Origin: an uncultured Flavobacteriales bacterium
GTDB lineage: Bacteria; Bacteroidota; Bacteroidia; Flavobacteriales_D; Parvicellaceae
Direction of reading: 5' to 3'
DNA: 64,000 nucleotides
Assembly: GCA_943787535.1 (NCBI GenBank)
Contig: CALSMU010000006.1
Coordinates: forward strand, 79,619 to 143,618
Shown here in pieces: positions 52,264-61,300 of this stretch. The notes below the pieces were generated by a model, which saw nothing but the letters and a program-made list of their open reading frames with translations, did no database searches and was not told the origin of the DNA. Each line of letters opens with the position of its first letter. Positions within the stretch are counted from its first letter, which is position 1. Made by a program: the position numbers and the translations under genes.

Positions 52264-53382
52264 CTAGTGATTCAACATCACAGGCATAACCAGCATCAAG
52301 ATATCTTCACCGTCATTTTCGGGTTGTTCTGGGACCAAAATACCCGCTCTATTTGGAGCACTTAATTCAAGAACAACAGATTCTGCTCCCATATTGTTTA
52401 GCATTTCTAACATAAAACGTGAATTAAAACCAATTTCCATATCTTCTCCTTCGTAAGAACAGGTTAACCTCTCATTCGCTTCATTGGAAAAGTCTAAATC
52501 TTCAGCACTAACAGAAAGTTCACTTCCATTAATTTTTAACCTTACTTGGTGTGTTGTTTTATTTGCAAAGATTGAAACCCTTTTAATTGAGCTTAATAGA
52601 GATAATCTATCTATGGTTAATCTGTTTGGGTTTTCATTGGGAATAACCGCTTCATAATTCGGGTAATTCCCGTCTATTAATCTACAAATAAGTGTAAATC
52701 CACCAAAATCAAATCGTGCGTTGGATTCGTTGTAGGTTACTGTAACATCTCCATTAGCTACTAAAAGTCCTTTCATTAGGTTCATTGGTTTCTTTGGAAT
52801 AATAAAGGAAGAAGCACTATCCGCTTTGATGTCGCTTCTTTTATAACGAACCAATTTGTGGGCATCCGTAGCAACAAATATTACATTATCTGTTTCGAAC
52901 TGACAAAATATGCCGCTCATTACAGGTCTTAAATCATCGTTTCCAGCAGCAAATATTGTTTTTTCAATTGCACGTTGTAAAACCTCCGAAGATATATTAA
53001 CAGTAGAAGGTGCCTCTAAAGCTGGAGTTTTAGGAAACTCATCGCCATTATGACCACTCAATTTATACTTTCCATAATCTGAAGAAATTTCAATACCAAA
53101 AGTCTTTTCGTCTATTTTAAAGGTTAGTGGATGATCTGGAAAAGTTTTTAAAATATCCAGCAACAATTTTGCTGGTACCGCAACATCGCCATCTTTCTTG
53201 GCTTCAACAGCTAGTTTTGTAGTCATCGTAGTTTCTAGATCAGAAGCAGAAATTGTGAGTTCTTTTCCTTTAATTTCGAATAAAAAATTATCCAAAATAG
53301 GTAAGGTATTTGAGCTATTTAGTACGCCTCCAACGGCTTGTAACTGCTTAAGTAATGCGGTGCTTGAAACTATAAAATTCAT
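52264..53382 (-). CDS. dnaN: DNA polymerase III sliding clamp (beta subunit)
   Basis: Ring-shaped processivity factor. The start at 53382 (MNFIVSSTALLKQL) is the family's N-terminus; the frame is open 10 codons further upstream. About 372 residues form three repeated clamp domains; NTLPILDNFLFEI, ATDAHKLVRYKRSD and the C-terminal LVMPVMLNH (hydrophobic-groove end, normally VMPMRL) are diagnostic. It stands alone here, away from dnaA or the origin, as is usual in Bacteroidota. A TATATTTG box lies 27 nt upstream. Confidence 0.96.
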   Translation of the reverse strand: MNFIVSSTALLKQLQAVGGVLNSSNTLPILDNFLFEIKGKELTISASDLETTMTTKLAVEAKKDGDVAVPAKLLLDILKTFPDHPLTFKIDEKTFGIEISSDYGKYKLSGHNGDEFPKTPALEAPSTVNISSEVLQRAIEKTIFAAGNDDLRPVMSGIFCQFETDNVIFVATDAHKLVRYKRSDIKADSASSFIIPKKPMNLMKGLLVANGDVTVTYNESNARFDFGGFTLICRLIDGNYPNYEAVIPNENPNRLTIDRLSLLSSIKRVSIFANKTTHQVRLKINGSELSVSAEDLDFSNEANERLTCSYEGEDMEIGFNSRFMLEMLNNMGAESVVLELSAPNRAGILVPEQPENDGEDILMLVMPVMLNH

Positions 53383-53764
53383 TGTCAATTTATTAAAATA
53401 ATACGAAAACAAATATAACTGAATAAACTTCTCGGCACCTATATACTTTTCAACAGTTAATAGACGGTTATTAACAACCGATACATATGCCTTAATTTGG
53501 GTAAATCGAATTCAATTTTTGGTGAAATTTTAGTAGTAAAACATTTACGCTTTTCAAGTATATTATATATTATATGTCTATTTTTGCAATAGTTCTTTAA
53601 AAAAAGATTGTAATGAATGAGGTTGTGTATTAACGGTTTTATTTATTTTTTTACTAATCAAGGCATTTTTCGATTTAATAGCATCGCTATAGAAAAGGAA
53701 AATAACGAAGAGTAGTTGAAAAAGAAGAATAACGTTGCATTAAATTATTCCTTATAATCTTTAT
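53383..53764. other. Intergenic region between dnaN and ssrA
   Basis: About 380 bp without a credible ORF. It holds the dnaN -7 box (53410-53417, minus strand) and a TATAAT at 53753-53758 placed 6 nt before the 5' end of ssrA. I see nothing else recognisable. Confidence 0.5.
53410..53417 (-). promoter_or_regulatory. -7 element of dnaN
   Basis: TATATTTG (minus strand) matches TAnnTTTG, 27 nt before the ATG at 53382. Confidence 0.5.
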
Positions 53765-54163
53765 GGGGCCGACCTTGGATTTGACAGCGAGAGTATCGGT
53801 TTTGTAAGCATGTCGAGATGTGTGAGTTGGCTCGTAAAAACTAATTCTCATCCAATTTAATTGGAAATAACAACTACGCACTTGCTGCATAGTCACTTGA
53901 TGTGACTCTGCTTAATCGAGCTACTAGGTAGCCGACAAGTACCCTGGTTATAACTACCCGTTTATCGGTTATAACTATATGGGTTCGTTGGTATAAACTA
54001 GCATTAATAGCGTCTTGATATTAATGCGAAACTAAAAAGACTAAGCTATAAATTGGGTGTTCGCTTCCGGTTTATAGTCGAAAATTAATAGTGAAATAAA
54101 CATGTAGAAAGCACTACTTGAACCTTGTTTGGACGAGGGTTCGAAACCCTCCGGCTCCACCCA
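53765..54163 (+). ncRNA. ssrA: Transfer-messenger RNA (tmRNA)
   Basis: Rescues stalled ribosomes by acting first as tRNA-Ala, then as mRNA. The 5' end GGGGCCGACCTTGGATTTGA pairs with the 3' acceptor strand CGGCTCC, and GGGTTCGAAACCC is the T-arm. The tag reading frame at 53863-53892 encodes GNNNYALAA and then TAG, a typical Bacteroidota degradation tag (preceded by the Ala from the charged tmRNA). Pseudoknot-rich sequence follows. The encoded 3' end reads ACCCA rather than the usual ACCA, exactly where the integrated element begins, so the extreme end may have been altered by integration. A TATAAT lies 6 nt upstream. Confidence 0.96.
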
Positions 54164-55669
54164 ATGGGTTAGGGCCAATTTTGGAAAAAATTGGCCCACT
54201 TTCCCTTTTTGTAACTCCCTGCTAGTCATTAAGATAAGTGCTAAAAACTCATTGAGTTTTCCGGTTCGACATTTTTCTCCATCGTATGACATTTTTTCAG
54301 GAAAAATCACCTCAAGAAGCCTTTGTTTACTGGAAACCTCCATTTTTGAGTAAATGGTGCAGAAGTCGAACATGAAGTTTATTCCTTTCTTAAACCATGC
54401 ATGATAATTACTGTTTTCGGATTTTAATGTTTCCAATTGTTCAGTGATTGAACTTTTTTCTTTTTTATATCTTTCAAGTGTTGTTTTGTATTGAGGTTTT
54501 TCAATATCACCGTCTATGTAGATATCTTGTAGTTTTTCGATTCGAGAGACGATAGTGGAATGTGATTTTTCGAGTTTAATTTTCTTTTTATCTAAATCCT
54601 TCTTTTCTCCTTTTAAAAGACTCTTAACAGCGGATTTGTATATTTCTGTTGCGGATTTTTTTAGTTTAAACCTTTTTAGAATATCCTCAATTGCAGAATT
54701 GACTTTTTCAGACTTATGTCTTTCATTAGCACATTCGTTGCAATGGTAGTATCCATAATACTTACTTCTACCTTTTGACTTTGATGCAGTCATTTTAGCA
54801 TCGCATTTTGAGCAATACAGAACACCTCTAAGAGGGAACTCAGGTTTATGCGGAGTGTATACAGGCCAATGTCTTTTAATTTTGTTTGAAGCGAAAATAT
54901 CTTGAACTTTATTAAACAGTTTTTCAGAAATTATTCCATTATGTTCGCCTTCTACAAGTCTTAATGGTTCGTCTTTTAATTCGGGGACTACTATTTTTCC
55001 CATGTAAACAGGATTTGACAATATATTTCTAATCGTGTTTTTTGCAATTTCCTTCCCATATTCTTTTACTTTGCACTTAAGTTCGGATAGGGAAACATTT
55101 CGAGAAAACTGTTCATATAAGAACTTGACATACTTTGCGTTTTCATTTACGATAATAATTGGCTTGTTTTCTTCGTCTCTAGAGTTCTTATATCCAAAAG
55201 GAGCTGTTCTGCACCATCTTCCAGCTTTTAAAGCAGCTCTCATTCCTCCTTTTATCTTTATGGATCTTCTGTCATTATCAATTTCTGGAATGGCCAAGAA
55301 AAGAGCAAGCATTGCTTTGTTTTCAGGGATGCTCATGTCAATTGGTTGTTCAATGGCTTGAACTTGTATTCCAAGTGCTTCTAGTTCCCTTAAAATGATA
55401 AACGCATCGGTAATATTCCGTGAAAATCTGTCCCATGAAGTGACTAAAAGTAAATCAATACTATCCTTATTCTTCTTAGCATATTTTAAAAAGTTTTGAA
55501 ACTCAGGTCTATTGAAGTCTTTAGCAGAATGGTCCTCTCTATAGTGCTTTAGAACATTAATGTCATTTCTGTTGCAATAGGTTGTCAGTTGTTCATGTTG
55601 AATATCCAGACTATATCCTTTAGCTTGCTCATCACTGCTTACTCTACACATTATTACCGCGTTCTTCAT
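54041..55669 (-). CDS. Large serine recombinase of an ssrA-integrated element
   Basis: Site-specific integrase/excisionase. The resolvase domain carries the catalytic Ser in MCRVSSDEQAKGYSLDIQ and TSWDRFSRN with the active-site Arg; the recombinase domain follows (about 165-270, RTAPFGYKNSRDEENKP), then a zinc ribbon (CSKCDAKM ... YHCNEC), a long coiled coil (about 350-430) and a C-terminal segment. About the last 40 codons (from VEPEGFEPSSKQ) lie antisense inside the tmRNA 3' part, so the natural C-terminus depends on the integration junction. The 54-residue ORF upstream overlaps its start by 26 bp. It is inferred to have inserted at the ssrA 3' end. Confidence 0.9.
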   Translation of the reverse strand: MKNAVIMCRVSSDEQAKGYSLDIQHEQLTTYCNRNDINVLKHYREDHSAKDFNRPEFQNFLKYAKKNKDSIDLLLVTSWDRFSRNITDAFIILRELEALGIQVQAIEQPIDMSIPENKAMLALFLAIPEIDNDRRSIKIKGGMRAALKAGRWCRTAPFGYKNSRDEENKPIIIVNENAKYVKFLYEQFSRNVSLSELKCKVKEYGKEIAKNTIRNILSNPVYMGKIVVPELKDEPLRLVEGEHNGIISEKLFNKVQDIFASNKIKRHWPVYTPHKPEFPLRGVLYCSKCDAKMTASKSKGRSKYYGYYHCNECANERHKSEKVNSAIEDILKRFKLKKSATEIYKSAVKSLLKGEKKDLDKKKIKLEKSHSTIVSRIEKLQDIYIDGDIEKPQYKTTLERYKKEKSSITEQLETLKSENSNYHAWFKKGINFMFDFCTIYSKMEVSSKQRLLEVIFPEKMSYDGEKCRTGKLNEFLALILMTSRELQKGKVGQFFPKLALTHWVEPEGFEPSSKQGSSSAFYMFISLLIFDYKPEANTQFIA

Positions 55670-55808
55670 CTTTTTGGTTTTTTAAGAAACACTCAACCGA
55701 CATATTTGCCAATTCTTGTATCAGGTTTATTATTTGCTTAATTTGTTCGTCTGTTAGATTTTCATTGTCTTCTAATAGTAGTTTTTTGCATTCGTTAAAT
55801 GGTAACAT
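55644..55808 (-). CDS. 54-residue ORF overlapping the recombinase start
   Basis: Reads MLPFNECKKLLLEDNENLTD, then EQIKQIINLIQELANMSVEC, then a charged end, stopping at 55644. It overlaps the recombinase start by 26 bp in another frame, which suggests translational coupling. It looks helical. Small helical ORFs directly before large serine recombinases are common in Bacteroidota as far as I recall; their function is unknown, a directionality or accessory factor being one possibility. Confidence 0.55.
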   Translation of the reverse strand: MLPFNECKKLLLEDNENLTDEQIKQIINLIQELANMSVECFLKNQKDEERGNNV

Positions 55809-55884
55809 CTTAATTTGATGTTGTGCTTGCTTTCGGTTTTTCCGATAAGATTGCGACTTATATATTGATCTAGCTTATCTAGTA

Positions 55885-56796
55885 TCATAGTTTAATTCTT
55901 TTAGTGTTCTTTACATATGAAATGTGGCCATCCTGCGCGGTTATTTCCATAGTAGTGTAATCTCCTTTTTGGATGTGTTCCATTAATCTGCTTTCCAGCT
56001 CAATTTTTTTTAGGCTCTCTATTTCAATTAATTCCATTTCTTGTTCTTTAAACCTGATACTTATTTTTTTTAAGTCGTTTGGCTTATTTCGGATTACTTT
56101 AAGAAGTTTGTATTCCTTTTCATTTAAGAAATTTGGAGATTCTTTAAGGAAAAGTTGTTTATCTTCCGTTATAAATTGTGATAATATAGAACTTATCGAT
56201 ACGCTTAAATGTGTTTGTGCATTTTGCTTAGTGAGTTCTTCCAAAATTCCAGAATTGTCGTATTCTTCAATTATTTTTTTCGAATTTATCGTATAATCAC
56301 CGCGCTTCCCTTTAAAAAAATGTATTGATGTGTGTTGGTTATATGTAATGGAGCCAGCAATAATAAAATCTAGATAGGTTATGCTTTTATCTAGTGTATC
56401 TAAAAATTCCGAGTTATTTTTATTTTCTAGTAGCGTTGGATAGATGTCCGTGTTGATTTCATCCAATCCTTGTTTGTTAGCAAGTGCACCTTCAATCATT
56501 TTTTTTGCTGGCACGAATTCAAGAAATTCAACTTTATATTTTTTAATTTCTTCATAGGTAAAACCGTATTTACGCAATTGTTCAACAATTTTAATCCATA
56601 CATACTCTCGGAAGTTCAGGTGCTTCCATTTGCCTTTTTCAATTTTTTCTTCAATAAATAGTAAGTTTCCTCTTTCCCAATTTGTGAAGTCAGTATAGAT
56701 AACATCTAGTTCAGTTTTAAGGAATGTTCTCTCTTTTATTCGGTCAATAAATTTATCACTTAAATGTATATTACCTATGAATTCGGTCAACTTCAT
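55885..56796 (-). CDS. MerR-like HTH regulator of the element
   Basis: A 303-residue protein. The N-terminal 90 residues resemble a MerR-type HTH: TDFTNWERGNLLFIEEK, then LNFREYVWIKIVEQLRKYGFTYEEIKKYK, the helix-wing-helix pattern without the usual leading YTIGEVA. The rest is unrecognised, helical in the middle and charged at the end. It lies between the recombinase block and a divergent zinc-finger gene, the expected place for an element repressor. The 80-bp divergent region is AT-rich. Function is inferred from position and fold only. Confidence 0.55.
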   Translation of the reverse strand: MKLTEFIGNIHLSDKFIDRIKERTFLKTELDVIYTDFTNWERGNLLFIEEKIEKGKWKHLNFREYVWIKIVEQLRKYGFTYEEIKKYKVEFLEFVPAKKMIEGALANKQGLDEINTDIYPTLLENKNNSEFLDTLDKSITYLDFIIAGSITYNQHTSIHFFKGKRGDYTINSKKIIEEYDNSGILEELTKQNAQTHLSVSISSILSQFITEDKQLFLKESPNFLNEKEYKLLKVIRNKPNDLKKISIRFKEQEMELIEIESLKKIELESRLMEHIQKGDYTTMEITAQDGHISYVKNTKRIKL

Positions 56797-56876
56797 CGTT
56801 TAAATTTTATGTAAAAATACATAAACTTTGTAATGTTACAAAGAATATCACGTATATTTGTAGTATAAATTATTAA

Positions 56877-57287
56877 ATGATGGATTTTAGTATATATGAA
56901 ATAGGTGAGTGGATACCTCAAATTGGGGCCTATAAACATGAATGCTTTTTATGCAATGAACCATTTGTTGGTAGGAAAAACAAAAAGTACTGTTCTGAAA
57001 AATGCAAGTCTCACTTTAATAATCATAAAGCACAAAGAATAAATCATCAAGTAAAAGAGGAAGTGACGAGATTGAAGAAATCCCAATTAATTTTCGGTAG
57101 AATCTGCAAAGTCCCAGGAAAGGTTTATACAATGACAAAATCCCAGTTAATTGAATTAGGTTATAATAAAAGTGTTCCGACTCGAATAATTAAGGATGAT
57201 GATTTTCATGGTGACTGGAATTTAGTTGGTGGGTACGCATATAAAATAATTGAAAATGGTAATAAGTTTGAAATCAGAAAATTATAA
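56877..57287 (+). CDS. Small zinc-finger protein of the element
   Basis: A 136-residue protein with CFLCNEPFVGRKNKKYCSEKC near residues 23-43, a four-Cys zinc finger of the type found in many Bacteroidota plasmid and element proteins. Two ATG codons open the frame (56877 or 56880). The C-terminal half (GRICKVPGKVYTMTKSQLIELGY) looks like a small DNA-binding or adaptor domain, but I do not recognise it. It is followed 3 bp later by a small membrane protein gene. Divergent from the MerR-like gene. Confidence 0.6.
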   Translation: MMDFSIYEIGEWIPQIGAYKHECFLCNEPFVGRKNKKYCSEKCKSHFNNHKAQRINHQVKEEVTRLKKSQLIFGRICKVPGKVYTMTKSQLIELGYNKSVPTRIIKDDDFHGDWNLVGGYAYKIIENGNKFEIRKL

Positions 57288-57290
57288 ATT

Positions 57291-57476
57291 ATGGCAATAG
57301 TGGAATATAATATGGTTAGTCCTGAAGCATTTAATGAGTTTGTTCCAGATGTAACTATAAAACAGCAAAGTAAAAATACTTCGATAATTCTTGGGCTAAT
57401 ATTGATTAGTGTAACTGGTTTGGTATTGTATACAGTAATAAAGAAAAGTAAAGAAGAAAGGTTGAAGTTTTTATAA
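57291..57476 (+). CDS. Small single-pass membrane protein
   Basis: A 61-residue protein with one transmembrane helix (about 31-50, SIILGLILISVTGLVLYTVI) and a positively charged C-terminal tail. It is 3 bp after the zinc-finger gene, so probably co-transcribed. Function unknown. Confidence 0.5.
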   Translation: MAIVEYNMVSPEAFNEFVPDVTIKQQSKNTSIILGLILISVTGLVLYTVIKKSKEERLKFL

Positions 57477-58100
57477 GTTATCTACAGTTTAAAAACGGAT
57501 AAATATAATCTTGTTTCAAACGTTTTTATCCGAATTAATCCGGATAAATACTGATTGAATTAAATTGATTTGAATTGGCAGTCCATCCCTAACTCCTTCT
57601 GTGTCCCTTTATACGACAACGATGTAGTTTTCGTTTTTTTGCTTACTCACCCATTTACTCACAAAAAATGGTATGTGGTTAAATGAATCGATAACACATG
57701 GAATTTACACTATTATTTTGACATGGAGAAGAGAAAAAATTGGTTTTATAAATCTTTTTGTATTTTCACATGAGGTACTAAGCATGTGTTTTTATTTCAC
57801 TATTATTTGTGTAAATAATTCCAGAAAGTAAAGCATGATTTTCTTTTTCCTTAAAATTTGGAATCTAAATTTCTATCCAAAGTATACATAGAATTATATT
57901 TTTCAAATCACTTAATGAAATAGGGTAAACAGATACTATCATATGTCATTTAGCTAATAGGGCATATGTATTAAAACCCTCATAAATCATTGATTATGTA
58001 TTACCTCAATAAAAGATTCCTAATTAGTTACCTATCTCCGTTTTGTTTAGGTAGAAAATGTCGCAGTTAACATATCAATCAATTCAAATGGGGTTAGGGT
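57477..58100. other. Intergenic stretch between the element and the CRISPR locus
   Basis: About 620 bp without a credible ORF on either strand. Near its left end, CGGATAAA (57496-57503) and TTTATCCG (57525-57532) form an inverted pair, and CCGGATAAAT recurs at about 57540. This could be a terminator, an operator or an element end. The rest is AT-rich with no recognisable genes. Confidence 0.45.
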
Positions 58101-58104
58101 ATGT

Positions 58105-58200
58105 ATGAAGAAAGCGACCCGTAAAGGCCGCTTTTAATGTTTTCACAGCGGAATAATCCTTATTGTGAATAGCTTCAAAAATGTGATGCTAATATAAAGA
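58105..58200 (-). ncRNA. tracrRNA of the type II-C CRISPR system (predicted)
   Basis: On the minus strand, positions 58184 to 58162 read ACATTTTTGAAGCTATTCACAAT, an anti-repeat that differs from the CRISPR repeat strand in this window by one missing base and its end base. Then AAGGATTATTCCG forms the nexus-like hairpin, and AAAGCGGCC-loop-GGTCGCTTT (58134-58111) a terminator followed by a T-rich tract. The layout is that of Neisseria II-C tracrRNA. The 5' end near 58200 is a guess. Pairing requires crRNAs from the minus strand, with repeats starting GTTGTGAATAGC. Confidence 0.8.
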
Positions 58201-58315
58201 GCATAATTCCTAATTCCTATAAATAAAGGCTTTATTTTATCTTATAAATAATTGACTCTCGTTACGTAATAAAATTACGCTGATATTTTGTACTTTAATC
58301 GCGTAAACGTTTTCT

Positions 58316-61300
58316 ATGAAAAAAATATTAGGGTTAGACTTAGGTACAACATCAATAGGGTGGGCATTAGTTAATGAAACTGAAAGTAAAAGTGAGCAAT
58401 CTAGCATTATCAAAACAGGTGTTAGAGTAGTTCCGCTGAGTTCAGATGAAAGCAGTGATTTTCAAAAGGGAAAAGCAACATCTATTAATGCAGATAGAAC
58501 GCTAAAGAGAGGGGCTAGAAGAAGTTTGCAGCGATATAAACTTAGAAGAAGTGCGCTTTTAGGAATTTTAAAAGCAAAAAAGATAATAAATGAAAATACC
58601 TTGCTAACTGAACAAGGCAAAGATACCACATTTTCTTTGTGGGAGTTAAGAGCAAAAGCAGCTACAGAAAAAATCGGATTAGAAGATTTTGCACGTGTGT
58701 TACTTGCCATAAATAAAAAAAGAGGATACAAGAGCAATAGAAAAGCGAAAGCCGATGATGAAGGTACAGCAATAGATGGAATGGATGTAGCTAACGAGCT
58801 TTATGAAAAAGATATTACACCAGGTCAATATACTTATGATTTGCTCAAAGCGGATAAAAAAAACATCCCGGAATATTATCGTTCTGACCTTCAGAATGAA
58901 TTTGATAAGATATGGAATGCTCAGACAAGATTTTACCCTAACATTCTGACAAATGACTTAAAAGAAAATTTAAAAGACAAAAATAAAGGGCAAACTTGGA
59001 AGATATGTGAGGAACCATTTAAAATAGTGGGAATAAAGCAGGCTGGAACTGCAAAAGAAAAAAGAGAAGAACAATACAAATGGAGAGTTCAAGGGCTAAT
59101 TGAAAAATTAGAACTAGAACACTTAGTAATAGTTTTCCAAGAAATAAACAACCAAATATTCAAAGCAAGTGGACTGCTTGGTGAAATTAGCGACAGAAGT
59201 AAAACGTTAATTATCGAAAACAAAACGGTTGGTCAATACCTGTATGAACAGATAAAAAAAGATCGGCATACACCTTTAAAAAACCAAGTGTTTTATCGCC
59301 AAGATTATCTGAATGAATTCAATCTAATATGGAAAACGCAATCCAAGTATCACAAAGAATTAACTGATGTTCTTCAAAAAGAAATTAGTGATATTGTTAT
59401 CTTTTATCAGCGAAAACTAAAATCACAAAAAGGACTAATAAGTATTTGTGAACTAGAAGCGCGAATAATAGAACTAGATGGTAAAAAGCGTACCATTGGG
59501 CCGCGTGTTATTCCCAAATCATCGCCATTATTTCAAGAATTTAAAATATGGCAGAGCCTCAATAACCTTGAGATAAAAAATTTAGAGGACAAAAGAAAAA
59601 TTTGTATTTGATTTAGAAACTAGACAAATGCTTTTTGACGCCCTTAATACTAGTGGCAAAAAATCCAGTAATGACATATTAAAATTATTGGTTGAGAAAC
59701 CTAAGTTATGGGAATTGAATTACAAAGATGGGGTAGAAGGGAACCATACAAATGAAGTATTATACAAAGCCTATAAAAACATTTTAGAGCTTGCTGGATA
59801 TGAAAATGTAGATTTTAATGACAAAAAGATTGTCGCTGATATTTTTGATTCTATCGGAATAAAAAAGGAGTTGCTTGAATTTAATAGTGATTTAGAAGGA
59901 AAAGAATTTGAAAATCAATTATCCTATCAACTATGGCATTTGCTATATGCTTACGAAGGTGATAATTCGAATACGGGGAATGCGAATTTATACACACATC
60001 TAAAAGAGAAATTTGGATTTGAAAAAGTATATGCACAAACATTGGTAAATGTTTCCTTCAGGGAAGATTATGGGTAGTTTAAGTACCAGAGCAATTAAAA
60101 AAATAATGCCTTTTTTAAAAGAAGGAAAAGATTATTCAGAGGCATGTGCATTAGCGAATTACAATCATTCTCATTCAGAGAATGATAAGCGCATACTAAA
60201 AGAAACACTGGAATTACTGCCAAAGAATAGTTTGCGTAATCCTGTAGTAGAAAAGATACTCAACCAAATGGTTAATGTAATTAATGCAATTATTGAAGAA
60301 TACGGTAAGCCTGATGAAGTCCGTATTGAATTAGCCAGAGACCTTAAAAAAGGTGCCAAAGAAAGGGCCTTAATGACCTCGCATATTAATAGTGCTACTG
60401 CTAATAACAACAAAATTAGAGAACGCTTAAAAGAAATACATCCTTTTAATAAAGGGATTAGAATTACAAAAAATGACATTACAAAGTACAAGCTTTATGA
60501 GGAATTAGCATCAAATGGATACAAGACCATTTATTACAAATACATATATAGAAATAGGAAAGCTTTTTACGAAAGAATTTGATATTGAACATATAATTCC
60601 GAAAGCGACATTATTTGACGATTCTTTCTCCACTAAAACAATTGCTGCAAGAGATTTTAATAGAGTTAAAAGCAACAAGACAGGTATTGATGCTGTAATT
60701 GAAAAATACGGTGAAAATTCGGAAGACCACAAGCGCTATATAGCGGTAGTTGAAAAACTTCATAACAAAGGCAAAGGAGCTATAAACAAAGCTAAGTACA
60801 CAAAATTACTTATGCCACATACGGAAATTCCTGATGGGTTTATTGAAAGGGATCTCAGAAACACACAATACATAGCCAAAAAAGCATTGGATATGTTAAA
60901 AGATGCGTTTAGAACCGTAGTGCCAGTAACCGGTATTATTACGAGCAAATTAAGGGAAGATTGGCAGTTGGTTAATGTTCTTCAAGAATTAAATTGGGAT
61001 AAGTATGAAAAACTGGGTTTAATTGAATACCCAGGAAAATAAACATGGAAAACAGATCCCGAGGATTATTGATTGGACAAAAAGAAATGATCACCGGCAC
61101 CATGCAATGGATGCCTTAACGGTGGCATTTACAAAGCATAACCATATACAATATTACAACTACTTAAATGCTAGAAAAGATGAAGGGCATAAAAAGCACA
61201 GTATTATTTATGCTATCGAACAAAAAGAAACCATAATAAACGATAATAAAAAACGGATTATGGCACCACCTATGCCATTGCCATTGTTTAGATCGGAAGC

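Larger units (their letters stand above)
54164..57476. mobile_element. Integrated element next to ssrA; right boundary unknown
   Basis: The left edge is placed at the tmRNA 3' end because the serine recombinase is the first gene beyond it, pointing into it. The cargo seen is the recombinase, a 54-residue ORF, a MerR-like regulator, a zinc-finger protein and a small membrane protein. Serine integrases need only a two-base core, so no long duplicated att site is expected, and I found no second copy of the tmRNA 3' end. The right end at 57476 is only the last gene of this set; the element could extend further and even include the CRISPR locus. Confidence 0.5.

Noticed and set aside
54041..54163. 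A protein-coding signal on the antisense of tmRNA
   Set aside because: The codons are a by-product of the recombinase frame reading into ssrA; the tmRNA sequence is constrained by its own structure.
54164..57476. Long direct repeats (attL/attR) flanking the element
   Set aside because: I found no second copy of the tmRNA 3' end downstream by eye. Serine integrases need only a short core, so absence is not informative.
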